Shown here one piece after another: positions 17,661-27,100 of a stretch of 64,000 nucleotides of DNA. How positions within the stretch are numbered: position 1 is the first letter of the stretch; every line of letters starts with the position of its first letter. Both the position numbers and the translations under genes were made by a program. Source of the stretch: Desulfurococcus sp. (GTDB lineage Archaea; Thermoproteota; Thermoprotei_A; Sulfolobales; Desulfurococcaceae); the NCBI GenBank assembly GCA_026626905.1, contig JAPNUX010000003.1:1-64000 (forward strand), written 5' to 3'. Below the pieces are notes generated by a model, which was given only the letters and a program-made list of their open reading frames with translations, was not told the DNA's origin and did no database searches.

Positions 17661-18025
17661 TTAAAGCAGGCAGCCGGGATGCCGAGCTTATAGGAGACAT
17701 TATAGCTGCTTGGAGTCGTAGCACGCTGAACATACTGGAGTGCGGGCCCCGCATAAGGGTATCTTTCACTGATCCCCTTCTAGCCGGGAAGTATGGTGCT
17801 GGAGCCGTAATTCAAGCTTCAAGAATACACCTAGTTCCCCCTATGCTCTCCCTGGATGAAACCTTTGAGAGATACATCGAAGTCTACAAGTATTTATCTA
17901 GCTTTGCTTCAAGTATCCAGTGCTTTAAGGTGATTGTAGTATTAGACGACTGCAGTGAGGAGTACAATAGAACACTGTTAATTCACGAGGCTCTACTAGA
18001 GCTCCTGAAACCCGGGATAGAATAA
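17657..18025 (+). CDS. Hypothetical protein in the udp-kinase operon
   Basis: A 122-residue protein starting with ATG in an ATGA overlap with the kinase stop, so it is translated in the same operon. The sequence is soluble, with alternating alpha/beta elements and late Cys residues (SSIQCFKVIVVLDDCSEEYN). I recognise no family. A role connected with the nucleoside phosphorylase and kinase is possible only by context. Confidence 0.6.
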   Translation: MIKAGSRDAELIGDIIAAWSRSTLNILECGPRIRVSFTDPLLAGKYGAGAVIQASRIHLVPPMLSLDETFERYIEVYKYLSSFASSIQCFKVIVVLDDCSEEYNRTLLIHEALLELLKPGIE

Positions 18026-18043
18026 CTAAGACTCAGTATAATC

Positions 18044-18508
18044 TTGGAGAGGCTCTTGAGATATAGTAGCGAGCTCAAAGCACTCGATAGAATAGATGTC
18101 AGTGAAGACGAGTACTTAAGGTATCAGGAGCTCCGCGAAAAAGTCAGCAGGCTTATACGAGAAGGCTTAAAGATAACTGGGAGCGAGGAAGTGATGATTA
18201 AAGCTCTAAGCCTTGCCGAGGAAGCGTTAAGGAAGACAGGGAAAGCTGTGTTGAACACTAGTCTCCTAGATAGCATACTCGGCTTGAACACTGGAGGTAG
18301 CATGATCACAGTCAGGCTCTCTAGTCTCGTAGAGAAGTGCAGTGGAAAGTATGCTGAGCTCTACAAGAGGATGGTGGAGAAGCTGGAGGCAGTGTACGGT
18401 AACATATACCTCGTCCTCACACCAGAGTACTCAATCCTTAAACGCTTGCCAGGCATGGAAGAGAAGACTGTAGTCATCGAGTGGTCGTTAAGCTATAAGA
18501 GTATATAG
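18044..18508 (+). CDS. Hypothetical helical protein
   Basis: A 154-residue protein, largely alpha-helical over its first 70 residues (RYQELREKVSRLIREG ... SLAEEALRKTGKAV), with a mixed C-terminal half ending in VVIEWSLSYKSI. TTG 18044 follows CTTGGAGAGG-like sequence and lies 18 bases after the previous stop. No family was recognised. It may continue the udp-kinase operon. Confidence 0.55.
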   Translation: MERLLRYSSELKALDRIDVSEDEYLRYQELREKVSRLIREGLKITGSEEVMIKALSLAEEALRKTGKAVLNTSLLDSILGLNTGGSMITVRLSSLVEKCSGKYAELYKRMVEKLEAVYGNIYLVLTPEYSILKRLPGMEEKTVVIEWSLSYKSI

Positions 18509-18605
18509 TGTGGCGAGAGGTAGATAGGAAGGAGCGTGAAGATTCAAGTAGCCCTAGAAGCTGTTAGAGAACCAAGGTGGGTACAACGCATAGTATTAGG
18601 CTTTA

Positions 18606-19595
18606 ATGGGGGAGCTAATAGTGCCGGTGGCCAGGGTACTCTTAGTAGCAGGCTATGGGGGTCACGCCGGCCTAGCCTTCAGTATAGGGTACTATCTCGC
18701 TAGGAGGGGAGTTGAGCTTGATGTATTAGTTCCTAGAGGCTACGAGTGGGTTGAGAGAAAGATGAGCACTCTCGGCAGGATTGTAAAGGCTACACTACCT
18801 AGGAGACCGGCTGAACCACTATATAGAGGGCTTCATAGATGGCTTCGTGCATTTAGTGAGTCGCTAAGTATATGCAGGGAGGGATACAGTACTGTATTCG
18901 CATCCGGCTCTAACTTCTCAATACCTCCGGCAATCCTCTGTAGGGTTAGAGGCTCGAGGATACTAGCTGTAGAGGATGTAGCCAGGTTTACTGAGAGGTC
19001 GAGGGCTGTTAGCGTACTCTATAAACTGGGAGCCACGGTGTTTCTCCACTGGGAGGAGCAGGTGAAGCTGTATAAGAGAGGGGTGGTGGCAGGCCCAGTG
19101 TACGAGCCGGCAGTATATGAGCCTAGAGATGAAGGCTATATTCTAGTCACTACAGGCACCTTCGGGCATAGAGAGCTCTTTAATGCTGTAAGCGAGTTAA
19201 ACCCTGGAAGAGTAGTCTTGCAGACAGGTGATGTAGACCCTGAGCCCTACAGGAGAAGGCATCCCGAGTGGATTGTATTCCAGTACACAGATGACATACA
19301 CAAGTGGATAGCGGGGGCAAGCGCCGTCATCACACACTACCCGGGTACAACAGCACTTACAGCTAGACTCTCATATGGTAAGCCTGTTGTAATGGTTTAC
19401 TCCCCGAGACATAAGCTGGCTGCTCCTAGAGAAGACGCCTGGATACTATCAGGTAAGCTCAACGCAGTGTACCTTGAGAGGCCGGATGCCGAGAGGCTTG
19501 AAGAAGCACTGAAGGAGGCTTCCAGGATGCCGGTTCCAGCATACCCTAACGGCGGTGAATATATCGCAGAGTACATTGCTAGGCTAGTGGACTGA
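18606..19595 (+). CDS. Fused Alg14-Alg13-like glycosyltransferase (GT28 type)
   Basis: A 329-residue protein. Its N-terminal half resembles Alg14 (VLLVAGYGGHAGLAFSIGYYL; FASGSNFSIPPAILCRV; ILAVEDVARFTERSRAVSVLYKLG). Its C-terminal half resembles Alg13 (YILVTTGTFGHRELFNAV near residue 178; ASAVITHYPGTTALTARLSYGKPVV near 240). In eukaryotes these two proteins together add the second GlcNAc to dolichol-diphosphate-GlcNAc; here they form one chain. The eukaryotic membrane anchor is missing, so it is probably peripheral. A MATE/MOP transporter follows after 12 bases. The sugar transferred cannot be told. Confidence 0.75.
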   Translation: MGELIVPVARVLLVAGYGGHAGLAFSIGYYLARRGVELDVLVPRGYEWVERKMSTLGRIVKATLPRRPAEPLYRGLHRWLRAFSESLSICREGYSTVFASGSNFSIPPAILCRVRGSRILAVEDVARFTERSRAVSVLYKLGATVFLHWEEQVKLYKRGVVAGPVYEPAVYEPRDEGYILVTTGTFGHRELFNAVSELNPGRVVLQTGDVDPEPYRRRHPEWIVFQYTDDIHKWIAGASAVITHYPGTTALTARLSYGKPVVMVYSPRHKLAAPREDAWILSGKLNAVYLERPDAERLEEALKEASRMPVPAYPNGGEYIAEYIARLVD

Positions 19596-19607
19596 GAGGT
19601 TATAGGA

Positions 19608-20951
19608 GTGAAAATACCTAGTGTTACAGACGACCCGGAGGTTAAATCAGCTCTTAAAACAGCACTACCCCTAGTATTCGTTGAACTCGCTAATAGCATC
19701 TACTCGCTGACAGATACCTTCTTCGTTAAAGGACTCGGCAGTGATGCTATTGCAGCTCTCGGCATAGCCGGGTACCTGCTAATGCTTCTCCAAGTATTCT
19801 TCACTCTCTTCCAGACTCCTCTCCTAGTGCTGGCCTCGCAGAGTCTTGGCGCAGGGGATACACGGGGAGCTAGGCTTGTAGCTGGAAGCATAATTCTCGA
19901 GGGTGTTTTCTACATGATCCTCGTGTCAGCAATACTGTACCCTTTCTCCCCTGTAATTATCCAGCTTCAATCCGGGGCTTCAGGCCCCGTGCTCGACTAC
20001 TCACTAGAGTACTTTAGGATAAGGCTTGCAGGATTTACCATTCTATTCGTCTCCCTAGCTTTAGATACCATGATAATTGCTAGCGGTAAAACCTTTTTAT
20101 CTCTCATATCTAACTCGCTGGGACTTACAGCTAATGTAGTATTAGACCCCTTGATGATATACGGGCTATACGGGTTTCCAAAGCTCGGTGTAGCTGGAGC
20201 AGCCTGGGCTACAGTTGTTTCTTCAGTGATGGTGATTCCTCTTCAATTATACTACTTGAGGAAGCTTAAGCTCCTTCCAGCCACCTCTATAACACCATTC
20301 AATCCCTCAATGATGAAAACAGTGGTTAAACTCGGGCTACCAGCCTTTATAGAGAGAGGAGTACTCTCCTTTGGCCATAATGTATACGCTGGGGTAATAT
20401 CGAGGCTCGGCGCCACAGCAATGTCAGCCCATAGTATTGGGATTAGAGTTGAGAGTCTCATCTACATGCCTGCCTTTGCATTCTCCATTACTGCTTCAAC
20501 ACTAGTAGGGAGACGTGTTGGGGAAGGAGACCTTGAAGGTGCTAGAAGGCTGGGTGTTAAAGTCGTATGGCTTGGCGCCATCGTAGAGGGAGTACTAGGT
20601 GTTATAGTAGCCTTGTTAAGCTACTATATTACAGAACCATTCTCTCCATCCAGCGAGATCCACTCACTGGCGTCAATCTACTTAATTATAGCCGGCTTCA
20701 GCGAGCTAGGATTAGGGCTTGGAGTAATCTCGAGTGGAGCAATGAGAGGAGCTGGAAACACGAAAATACCGTTCGCTATTAACTCACTATCCATCATAGT
20801 CTTCAGGATAACTCCCTCTTTCATTCTAGCCAGGTACCTAGGCGTTATAGGCCCGTGGCTCGCAATGTTCATGGATGTATATTTCAGGGGTATTGTAGCT
20901 TTTATTGTGCTTACAAGGTACTTCCAGAGGATCGCGAGAAGAGTTATATAG
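19608..20951 (+). CDS. MATE-family (MOP superfamily) transporter
   Basis: A 447-residue protein with about 12 hydrophobic helices and MATE signatures: the N-terminal ALPLVFVELANSIYSLTDTFFVKGLGSDAIAALGIAG and a second-half repeat beginning near residue 235 (VVKLGLPAFIERGVLSFGHNVYAGVISRLGA). MATE proteins usually export drugs or metabolites with Na+ or H+. The MOP superfamily also contains lipid-linked oligosaccharide flippases. Its place between a glycosyltransferase and an NDP-sugar pyrophosphorylase gene makes a glycan role worth considering. It starts at GTG 19608. Confidence 0.88.
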   Translation: MKIPSVTDDPEVKSALKTALPLVFVELANSIYSLTDTFFVKGLGSDAIAALGIAGYLLMLLQVFFTLFQTPLLVLASQSLGAGDTRGARLVAGSIILEGVFYMILVSAILYPFSPVIIQLQSGASGPVLDYSLEYFRIRLAGFTILFVSLALDTMIIASGKTFLSLISNSLGLTANVVLDPLMIYGLYGFPKLGVAGAAWATVVSSVMVIPLQLYYLRKLKLLPATSITPFNPSMMKTVVKLGLPAFIERGVLSFGHNVYAGVISRLGATAMSAHSIGIRVESLIYMPAFAFSITASTLVGRRVGEGDLEGARRLGVKVVWLGAIVEGVLGVIVALLSYYITEPFSPSSEIHSLASIYLIIAGFSELGLGLGVISSGAMRGAGNTKIPFAINSLSIIVFRITPSFILARYLGVIGPWLAMFMDVYFRGIVAFIVLTRYFQRIARRVI

Positions 20952-20987
20952 AAGGCTGCTCATTACTAGGTATTAGAGGAGGTCTTC

Positions 20988-21740
20988 ATGGCAGCTGCTC
21001 TCAGTGATACCATGGCTCTCGTGCTAGCTGGCGGGCAGGGTTCGCGGTTCCGCCCTTACACTGATATTCTCCCTAAACCCATGATCCCGGTCGGATTAAA
21101 CGAGAAACCCGTCTTAGAATTAATCATTAAATGGCTTAGAAAGCACGGTGTAAGAGATATACTTCTCCTAGTAAACTACAAGTGGAAGTATATCTACAAC
21201 TACTTTGAAGACGGCTCTAGATTCAACGTGAAGATAAGGTATTCTATCGAGGAGGGAGCAGAGTACACGGGTACTGGCGGAGCAGTATTGAAAGTGTTCA
21301 GGGAGGGCTTAGTTGGAAGCAGGGCTATTATATGGTATGGTGACATACTAGCTCCACTAGACGTGAATAAGCTAGTGGAGTACCATGTAAAATCGAAGAG
21401 TGATCTAACACTCGTAGTTGCAGGCAAGTATAAGGTGCCAGTGGGTGTTGTCAGAATTGACGGAGAGAACAATATTATTGAGATACGGGAGAAGCCCGTG
21501 ATAGATATGAATGTGACGATAGGTGTAGGCGTGCTAGAACCCTACCTATTTGATGAAAAAATTGAAGAGGAATTAGGGAAGAACTTCGACTTCATGGGGG
21601 AATTCGTTCCATGGCTAATCAGCAGAGGCTATAGGGTTAAAGCCTACGTCTACGAGGATGTATGGGTTGATGTAGGAAGCCTTGAGAGCTATAAAAAACT
21701 AGATATGGAGTGGGTATCCAGGATCTTCGAGGAGTACTAG
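20988..21740 (+). CDS. Sugar-phosphate nucleotidyltransferase
   Basis: A 250-residue GT-A-fold nucleotidyltransferase with the pyrophosphorylase signature LAGGQGSRFRPYTDILPKPMIPV at about residues 12-34, TGTGGAV near 85, GDILAPLD (metal Asp) near 118 and VWVDVGSLESY at the C-terminus. It lacks the left-handed beta-helix acyltransferase domain of GlmU, so it only makes an NDP-sugar, perhaps GDP-mannose or UDP/dTDP-glucose. It fits with the glycosyltransferase upstream as a glycan supply gene. It overlaps upp tail to tail by 4 bases. Confidence 0.85.
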   Translation: MAAALSDTMALVLAGGQGSRFRPYTDILPKPMIPVGLNEKPVLELIIKWLRKHGVRDILLLVNYKWKYIYNYFEDGSRFNVKIRYSIEEGAEYTGTGGAVLKVFREGLVGSRAIIWYGDILAPLDVNKLVEYHVKSKSDLTLVVAGKYKVPVGVVRIDGENNIIEIREKPVIDMNVTIGVGVLEPYLFDEKIEEELGKNFDFMGEFVPWLISRGYRVKAYVYEDVWVDVGSLESYKKLDMEWVSRIFEEY

Positions 21741-22402
21741 GATCCAAACGCTCTATCGCCTGCATCGCCGAGGCCGGGCACTATATAGCCTTCATCGTTT
21801 ACCTCAGGATCCACGGCTATCGTGTAAAGCTTTAAGTCTAATCCTCTCTCCTCAGAGTAGCGTTTAAGCCTGCTTATAGCGAGCGGTGTTGTTATCACTG
21901 AAGCCACATAGTATCTCTTCGCTTCTCCAAGCTCTCTCAGCTTATCTAGGACTCTTACCAGCGTTGAGCCTGTTGCAATCATTACATCACTTACTACAAC
22001 TATATCGTTTCTAGTAATTCTCGGCGCTTTAACGTACGATATCTCCACTTTGAATACTCCATTCTTCATCCCTTCTTCCTCGACTCTCCTAGCAGCTATC
22101 ACGCCCTGTCTAGCAGTATACAGTATTTTTATAAGGCCTTCTGTGAGAGGCCATGCTGCTCTCAGCACTGTCACCACTATAATATTCTCCAGATCCTTGA
22201 TTCTACACCCCTCCGCTTTAACACCAAGTGGCGTTTTAACATCAATTCTCTCGCACTCGAAGTCCTCGATTATTTCTAACCCGAGTATCCGGCCGAGCCT
22301 CACCAGCCCTTTACGGAACTCTATCTGACTGGTGTTCTCGTCTCGCAGGCTTGTGAGAATAGCTTGTGCATACTTTCTGCTAACAACTCTAACCTCGAAC
22401 AT
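21737..22402 (-). CDS. upp: Uracil phosphoribosyltransferase
   Basis: A 221-residue type I phosphoribosyltransferase. It shows VTVLRAAWPLTEGL near residue 75, the PRPP loop VVSDVMIATGSTLV near 138-152 and the uracil-binding YIVPGLGDAGDRAFG at the C-terminus. It joins uracil and PRPP to make UMP. It complements the uridine phosphorylase at 15870, which would release uracil. It starts at ATG 22402 and has its own TATA box. Confidence 0.93.
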   Translation of the reverse strand: MFEVRVVSRKYAQAILTSLRDENTSQIEFRKGLVRLGRILGLEIIEDFECERIDVKTPLGVKAEGCRIKDLENIIVVTVLRAAWPLTEGLIKILYTARQGVIAARRVEEEGMKNGVFKVEISYVKAPRITRNDIVVVSDVMIATGSTLVRVLDKLRELGEAKRYYVASVITTPLAISRLKRYSEERGLDLKLYTIAVDPEVNDEGYIVPGLGDAGDRAFGS

Positions 22403-22430
22403 TGAAGCCCTGAGTGGATATGTGAAGCCG

Positions 22431-22440
22431 TGGTTATAAA
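22431..22440 (-). promoter_or_regulatory. TATA box of upp
   Basis: TTTATAACCA on the minus strand is centred about 34 bases upstream of the upp ATG, giving a leader of only about 8 bases. Confidence 0.55.
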
Positions 22441-22514
22441 TCCAATTGAACTAGGAGTTAACGATTAGATTTTAACCGTCTTGAACGAGGATTAAATGTA
22501 TTTAGGGAGCTGCC

Positions 22515-22685
22515 GTGAGGAAAGCTTATGTAGCGGGAAGCATCGTAGTAATGCTAGTCTTCTTTCTAGTACCCTACCTATTGCTGGAGAATACACGCGG
22601 GTTTGAATTACTCTTATTCTGGAGCCTTCTAACTGCTGCCTGGATAGCTGTATCAGCAATCTACCTGTGGAGGAGTACGCCTTGA
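22515..22685 (+). CDS. Small membrane protein, likely partner of the sodium:solute symporter
   Basis: A 56-residue frame from GTG 22515, preceded by GGGAGCTGCC, encodes two hydrophobic helices (AGSIVVMLVFFLVPYLLLE and LLLFWSLLTAAWIAVSAIYLW). Small two-helix proteins of this kind (DUF3311-like) are commonly encoded directly before SSS-family transporters. The symporter frame overlaps its end, either by 4 bases (TTGA, TTG 22682) or by 19 bases (GTG 22667). The helix pattern and position make it credible despite its size. Confidence 0.65.
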   Translation: MRKAYVAGSIVVMLVFFLVPYLLLENTRGFELLLFWSLLTAAWIAVSAIYLWRSTP

Positions 22686-24127
22686 CCACCTTTATCGCCG
22701 CTTTAATCCTCTACATTTTAGCCGGTACGCTGATAGCACTTGCATCGAGTAGGCTTGGTGTTAGAAGTGCTGAAGACTATATTAAAGCAGGTGGCAGAGT
22801 TGGCGGGCTACTCAGCTTCGCATCCTATGCTGCAGCAACCTACAGTGCATTCATGATGATAGGTCTCGTTGGATTAACCTATGCTACAGGTGCTGGAGCC
22901 CTTGGATTCGAGCTCTCCTATCTACTAGCGACAGTAATACTGCTCTCCACAGCAGGATATAAGATATGGAGTCTTTCAAGAAAAAGAGGCTGGATGACCC
23001 CGCCTCAAATGCTCAGGGATCTCTACTCCTCTAAGCTTCTAGGCCTGCTTACAACAGGACTCTACATTATTGCAATGATACCCTATATTGCAGCGCAAAT
23101 CCAGGGTCTCACCGTGGTATTCAATTACGCTGGATTTAATCCAGAGTTAGGCGTAGTTGTAAGTGCTATCATAGCTTACCTGTGGATACTTTCAGCAGGA
23201 ATGTGGAGTCTTGCTACAACTGGCTTGTACCGGGATCTCGTGACTCTCGCCGGCAGTATTGTATTTATTACAGGGCTCCTAGATGTTTCTGGAGTCACCG
23301 CTCTCAATGCTCTCAGCACGGCTGGCGAAAAAGGCTACCTTGGGTTAACAGGCTTCTGGACTCCTCAGGTTTTCCTAGCTTATACTACTCCATGGGTTTT
23401 CTTCGCTGTCACAAACCCGCAGGTTGTTGTAAAGCTGTTTATTCAGAGAGATAGTAGAGCGTATAAGAGAAGCGTGGTTTTCTTCGCTGTCTTCGGGCTG
23501 GCGTACACATTGATGGTAGTGATAGCCGGGCTTATAGCAAGAGGGTTAACCGAGATGGGGTTGCTGCCCTTGATAGCTAGACGTGATGATGTAACAGTAT
23601 GCCTGCTCTCCAGGTTCTTTGATCCAGTATCATCATCGCTTATTGCAGTGTCAATTACAGCTGCAGCAGTTTCAGTTACCAGTAATATTATCCACGTTAT
23701 CGCTAGCAGCATCTACTCGGAGCTTACCGGTAGAGTAAGAAGCAACCCTCTACTAGTACTCAATGTGCTCGGCTTAGCTGTGACAGCAGTATCCTCTACT
23801 ATAGCTTACGCTAGAGTTTCACACATAGTGGATTTAAGCGTGATGACATCGGTATTCCTGCTCCCTCTAGCCCCTCTTACCCTTCTAGGCGTCTACTTCG
23901 AGAAGCATGTAGGCAGGTATACGAGGACTGCTTCTATAATCTCTCTTGTCACGGGGGCAGGTATAGCTGGTGCTAGCACTTTGATTAATGGGGCTAGAAA
24001 TGCTTTCACAGCAGTATATATGGGTATCCCGGTGTCGCTCTGGGTTCTCGTGGCTTCTACTACAGTGCTCACAGCAGGTTTAATACTGGATTCGGCAATC
24101 CATGGTAAGCAAAGTTTAAAAGTGTAG
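22667..24127 (+). CDS. Sodium:solute symporter (SSS family)
   Basis: A 486-residue protein with about 13 membrane helices and SSS features: SAEDYIKAGGRVGGLLSFASYAAATYSAFMMIG at the start, and a MIPYIAAQIQGL segment. The solute may be a carboxylate, amino acid or sugar; proline-specific residues were not assessed. GTG 22667 is the longest start, but TTG 22682, overlapping the stop of the small upstream protein, is also likely. It precedes reverse gyrase by 33 bases, though shared function is not expected. Confidence 0.85.
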   Translation: MEEYALTTFIAALILYILAGTLIALASSRLGVRSAEDYIKAGGRVGGLLSFASYAAATYSAFMMIGLVGLTYATGAGALGFELSYLLATVILLSTAGYKIWSLSRKRGWMTPPQMLRDLYSSKLLGLLTTGLYIIAMIPYIAAQIQGLTVVFNYAGFNPELGVVVSAIIAYLWILSAGMWSLATTGLYRDLVTLAGSIVFITGLLDVSGVTALNALSTAGEKGYLGLTGFWTPQVFLAYTTPWVFFAVTNPQVVVKLFIQRDSRAYKRSVVFFAVFGLAYTLMVVIAGLIARGLTEMGLLPLIARRDDVTVCLLSRFFDPVSSSLIAVSITAAAVSVTSNIIHVIASSIYSELTGRVRSNPLLVLNVLGLAVTAVSSTIAYARVSHIVDLSVMTSVFLLPLAPLTLLGVYFEKHVGRYTRTASIISLVTGAGIAGASTLINGARNAFTAVYMGIPVSLWVLVASTTVLTAGLILDSAIHGKQSLKV

Positions 24128-24160
24128 TATAACCCGCCATTTAATGATGGTGATTGAAGA

Positions 24161-27100
24161 GTGCCTGCTTCCAGTCAACCATTTATATTTGATTTCAGAG
24201 AACACGGTATTTACAGGCATGCATGCCCTAACTGTGGTGGCTGGATAAGCGATGAAAGACTCTTATTTAAAGCTCCATGCAAGAAATGCTTGAGGGAGAA
24301 GGATTTCAGGGAAGTTAAAGAGCAGTTGAAGAATAATAGCGGGCTCAGCCGTCTACAAGTGCTCGAGCTGTACGAGAGCAGGATGAGTGAAAAGAAAAAG
24401 AAGATGATAAAGCAGCTTATAGAAGAAGAGAAAAGGCTAAAGGACTTCGAGGAGTTCTTCGAGAAGGCTACTGGAGGCCTTAGAATGTGGAGTGCTCAGA
24501 GAATGTGGGCTAGACGCCTCCTCAAGAAGTCATCGTTTAGTATTATAGCGCCGACAGGCATGGGTAAAACTGTGTTCTCGCTTATAGCATCACTATACTT
24601 AGTAGCTAACAGTAAGGGGCATGGTAAGGAGGATCAGCAGTCTAAAGCCTACCTAGTCTTCCCGACTACACCACTCCTGCGTCAAGCCGAGGAGAAGATA
24701 AGATTATTTGCGGAGAATATAGGTAGGAAGCCTTGTAGCAGCGAGGAGTGGGGAGAAAACTGTTTAAGAATACTCTGCGTGCACGGGCGGCTCAGTAAAG
24801 AGGAAAGAGAGCGAGCTCTCGAAAAGCTCAGTAAAGGAGACTTCGATATACTCATGTCGACAAACGCCTTCATGCATAAGAGCTTCGAGCTCTTAAAGAA
24901 CAAGGGTTTCAAGCTAATTGTAATGGATGATGTCGATGCTGTTCTAAGAAGTGGTAAAGCTGTGAGGAGACTCCTAGAGATAATAGGTGTTGAAGGAGAA
25001 TTCATTGATAAAGCATTAAACCTAGTTAAAGCCCAGTTCAAGCTGGGGTCTCTAAGCGGTGAGGAAAGAAATAAGCTTGAAGAAGAAATCAGAGGGCTTA
25101 AAGAGGAAGTCAATAACGTGAGAAAGAAGCTAGATACAATACTCCTCGTTAACAGTGCTACAGGCAGGCCGAGAGGCATCTACCCGAAGCTATTTAAAGT
25201 CCTCCTGGGCTTCGAAGCTGGATCCAAGCCTGAAGCCATAAGAAACATAGTAGACACCTACGTTGAACCCTCTGAGGGGGTTGAGGAAGAGCTAGTTAAA
25301 CTAGTCTCTATTCTCGGAAACGGGATCCTAGTATTCGTGCCTGCTGATAAAGGAGTAGAGTATGCTGAGAAAATAACTGAGCTCCTTAAATCCAGAGGTT
25401 TTAAGGCTGAAACATTCCACTCAAAGAAGCCGTTGAAAATACTGAAGGCGTTTGAAAACGGCGAGATAGACGTGCTGGTGGGAGTAGCCACCTACTACGG
25501 TGTCATGGTTAGAGGCTTAGATATGCCTGAGAGAGTAAAGTACGTTGTGTTTACTGGAGTCCCCCGCCATAAGTTTAGCTCGACGCTTGAGGAGCCCTCA
25601 CCAACCGACATCCTGAGGATACTCCTCGTGCTCCAGCATGTTGTCGAAGGCGATAGGAAGAATGTAATCGAGAAGTTGGCTGGGAGGATATCGAGGAGAA
25701 TCAAAGCTATGAGTCCTGCAGCCGTCATGAGGATCAAGGAGGATCTAGCTAGAAAGCTTAAAGGCGAGGAGGTAGAGGAGACACCGCTTCTAAGAGACCT
25801 TCTGGAGGCGCGTGAAATAATAGTAGAAGAGCTCTCCAGAGGGGAGACATGGAGGAAAATCTCTGATCTAGGCGATGTCGGGATTATTAGGGAGAATGGA
25901 AAGCACTTCATGCTGATACCGGATTCAGCAACATACATCCAGGCCAGCGGTAGGGCTTCAAGACTATATCCAGGCGGGATAACAAAAGGTCTCTCGATTA
26001 TAATAGTCGATGATAAAAGACTCCTCAACGGCTTAGTGAAGAAGCTGAGATGGATCTACGAGGACTTCGCAATAAAGCCTCTAAGCCAGGTAAACCTGAA
26101 CGAGCTAGTAAAGCAGATAGAAGAAGAGAGGGTAAAGGTAGCAGAGATCCTAAAGAAAGGTATTACAGCCGTCCAGCAAGCTGCCGACCCGGTTAAAACA
26201 GCCTTAATGATAGTTGAATCCCCCAATAAGGCTAAAACTATAGCCAACTTCTTCGGTAAGCCGAGCGTGAGAGTAATTAGCAACGTACTACAAGCATACG
26301 AGGTGACAATAGGAAACTACGTTCTCACAATAGCGGCTACAGGCGGCCATGTATACGATCTAGTAGCCTATAGGGATTCTGATCCACCTGAGGCAGGCGG
26401 GAGAAAACACCTCTATGGAGTAATAGTAGGAGAAAAAGAATTCCTACCCATATACACGGATATCAAGAAGTGTTCTAATGGACATCAATTCACAGAGGAT
26501 CCCTCTGAAGAAAACGGGAGGCTCGAGTGCCCTAGATGCAAGCTGGAGAATAAGTCCTCGGAGGTTGCAAGGAAGCTAGATATTGTCAATGCTTTAAGAG
26601 AGCTCTCAAAGGAAGTTGATGTAGTCTTAATAGCTACAGACCCGGACTCTGAAGGGGAGAAGATAGCATGGGATCTAAGAGTACTCCTCGAACCCTACGC
26701 GAACGAGATTAGAAGAGTAGAATTCCATGAGGTTACACGGAGAGCAATATTAAACGCTATTAGGGAGCCGAGAGACTTCAACCTCTCGCTTGTGGAATCG
26801 CAGATTGTTAGGAGAATAGAGGATAGATGGCTGGGCTTCTCGCTCTCAGAGAAAGTTCAAAAGTACGCCTGGCTTAAATACTGCCTAGAATACCTTGCTA
26901 GTAGACGCGAGGAGAGTAAATCAAGGTGCTGTAAACCCAATAATAACTTTAGTGCCGGTAGAGTCCAGACACCTGTTCTAGAGTACATTGTAAGTGAAAC
27001 TGAGAGAAGAAAGAGACGCGAGGAATGGAGGTATAAGCTCACAATATACGTGGAGGATATAGGGGACTTCATATATACTACTATTCCGTACAAGGATGCC

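Noticed and set aside
18536-18703. 56-codon frame from GTG 18536 with GGAAGGAG just before
   Set aside because: Most of it lies in another frame inside the glycosyltransferase gene and its peptide looks unnatural; the strong purine stretch more likely belongs to a short leader.
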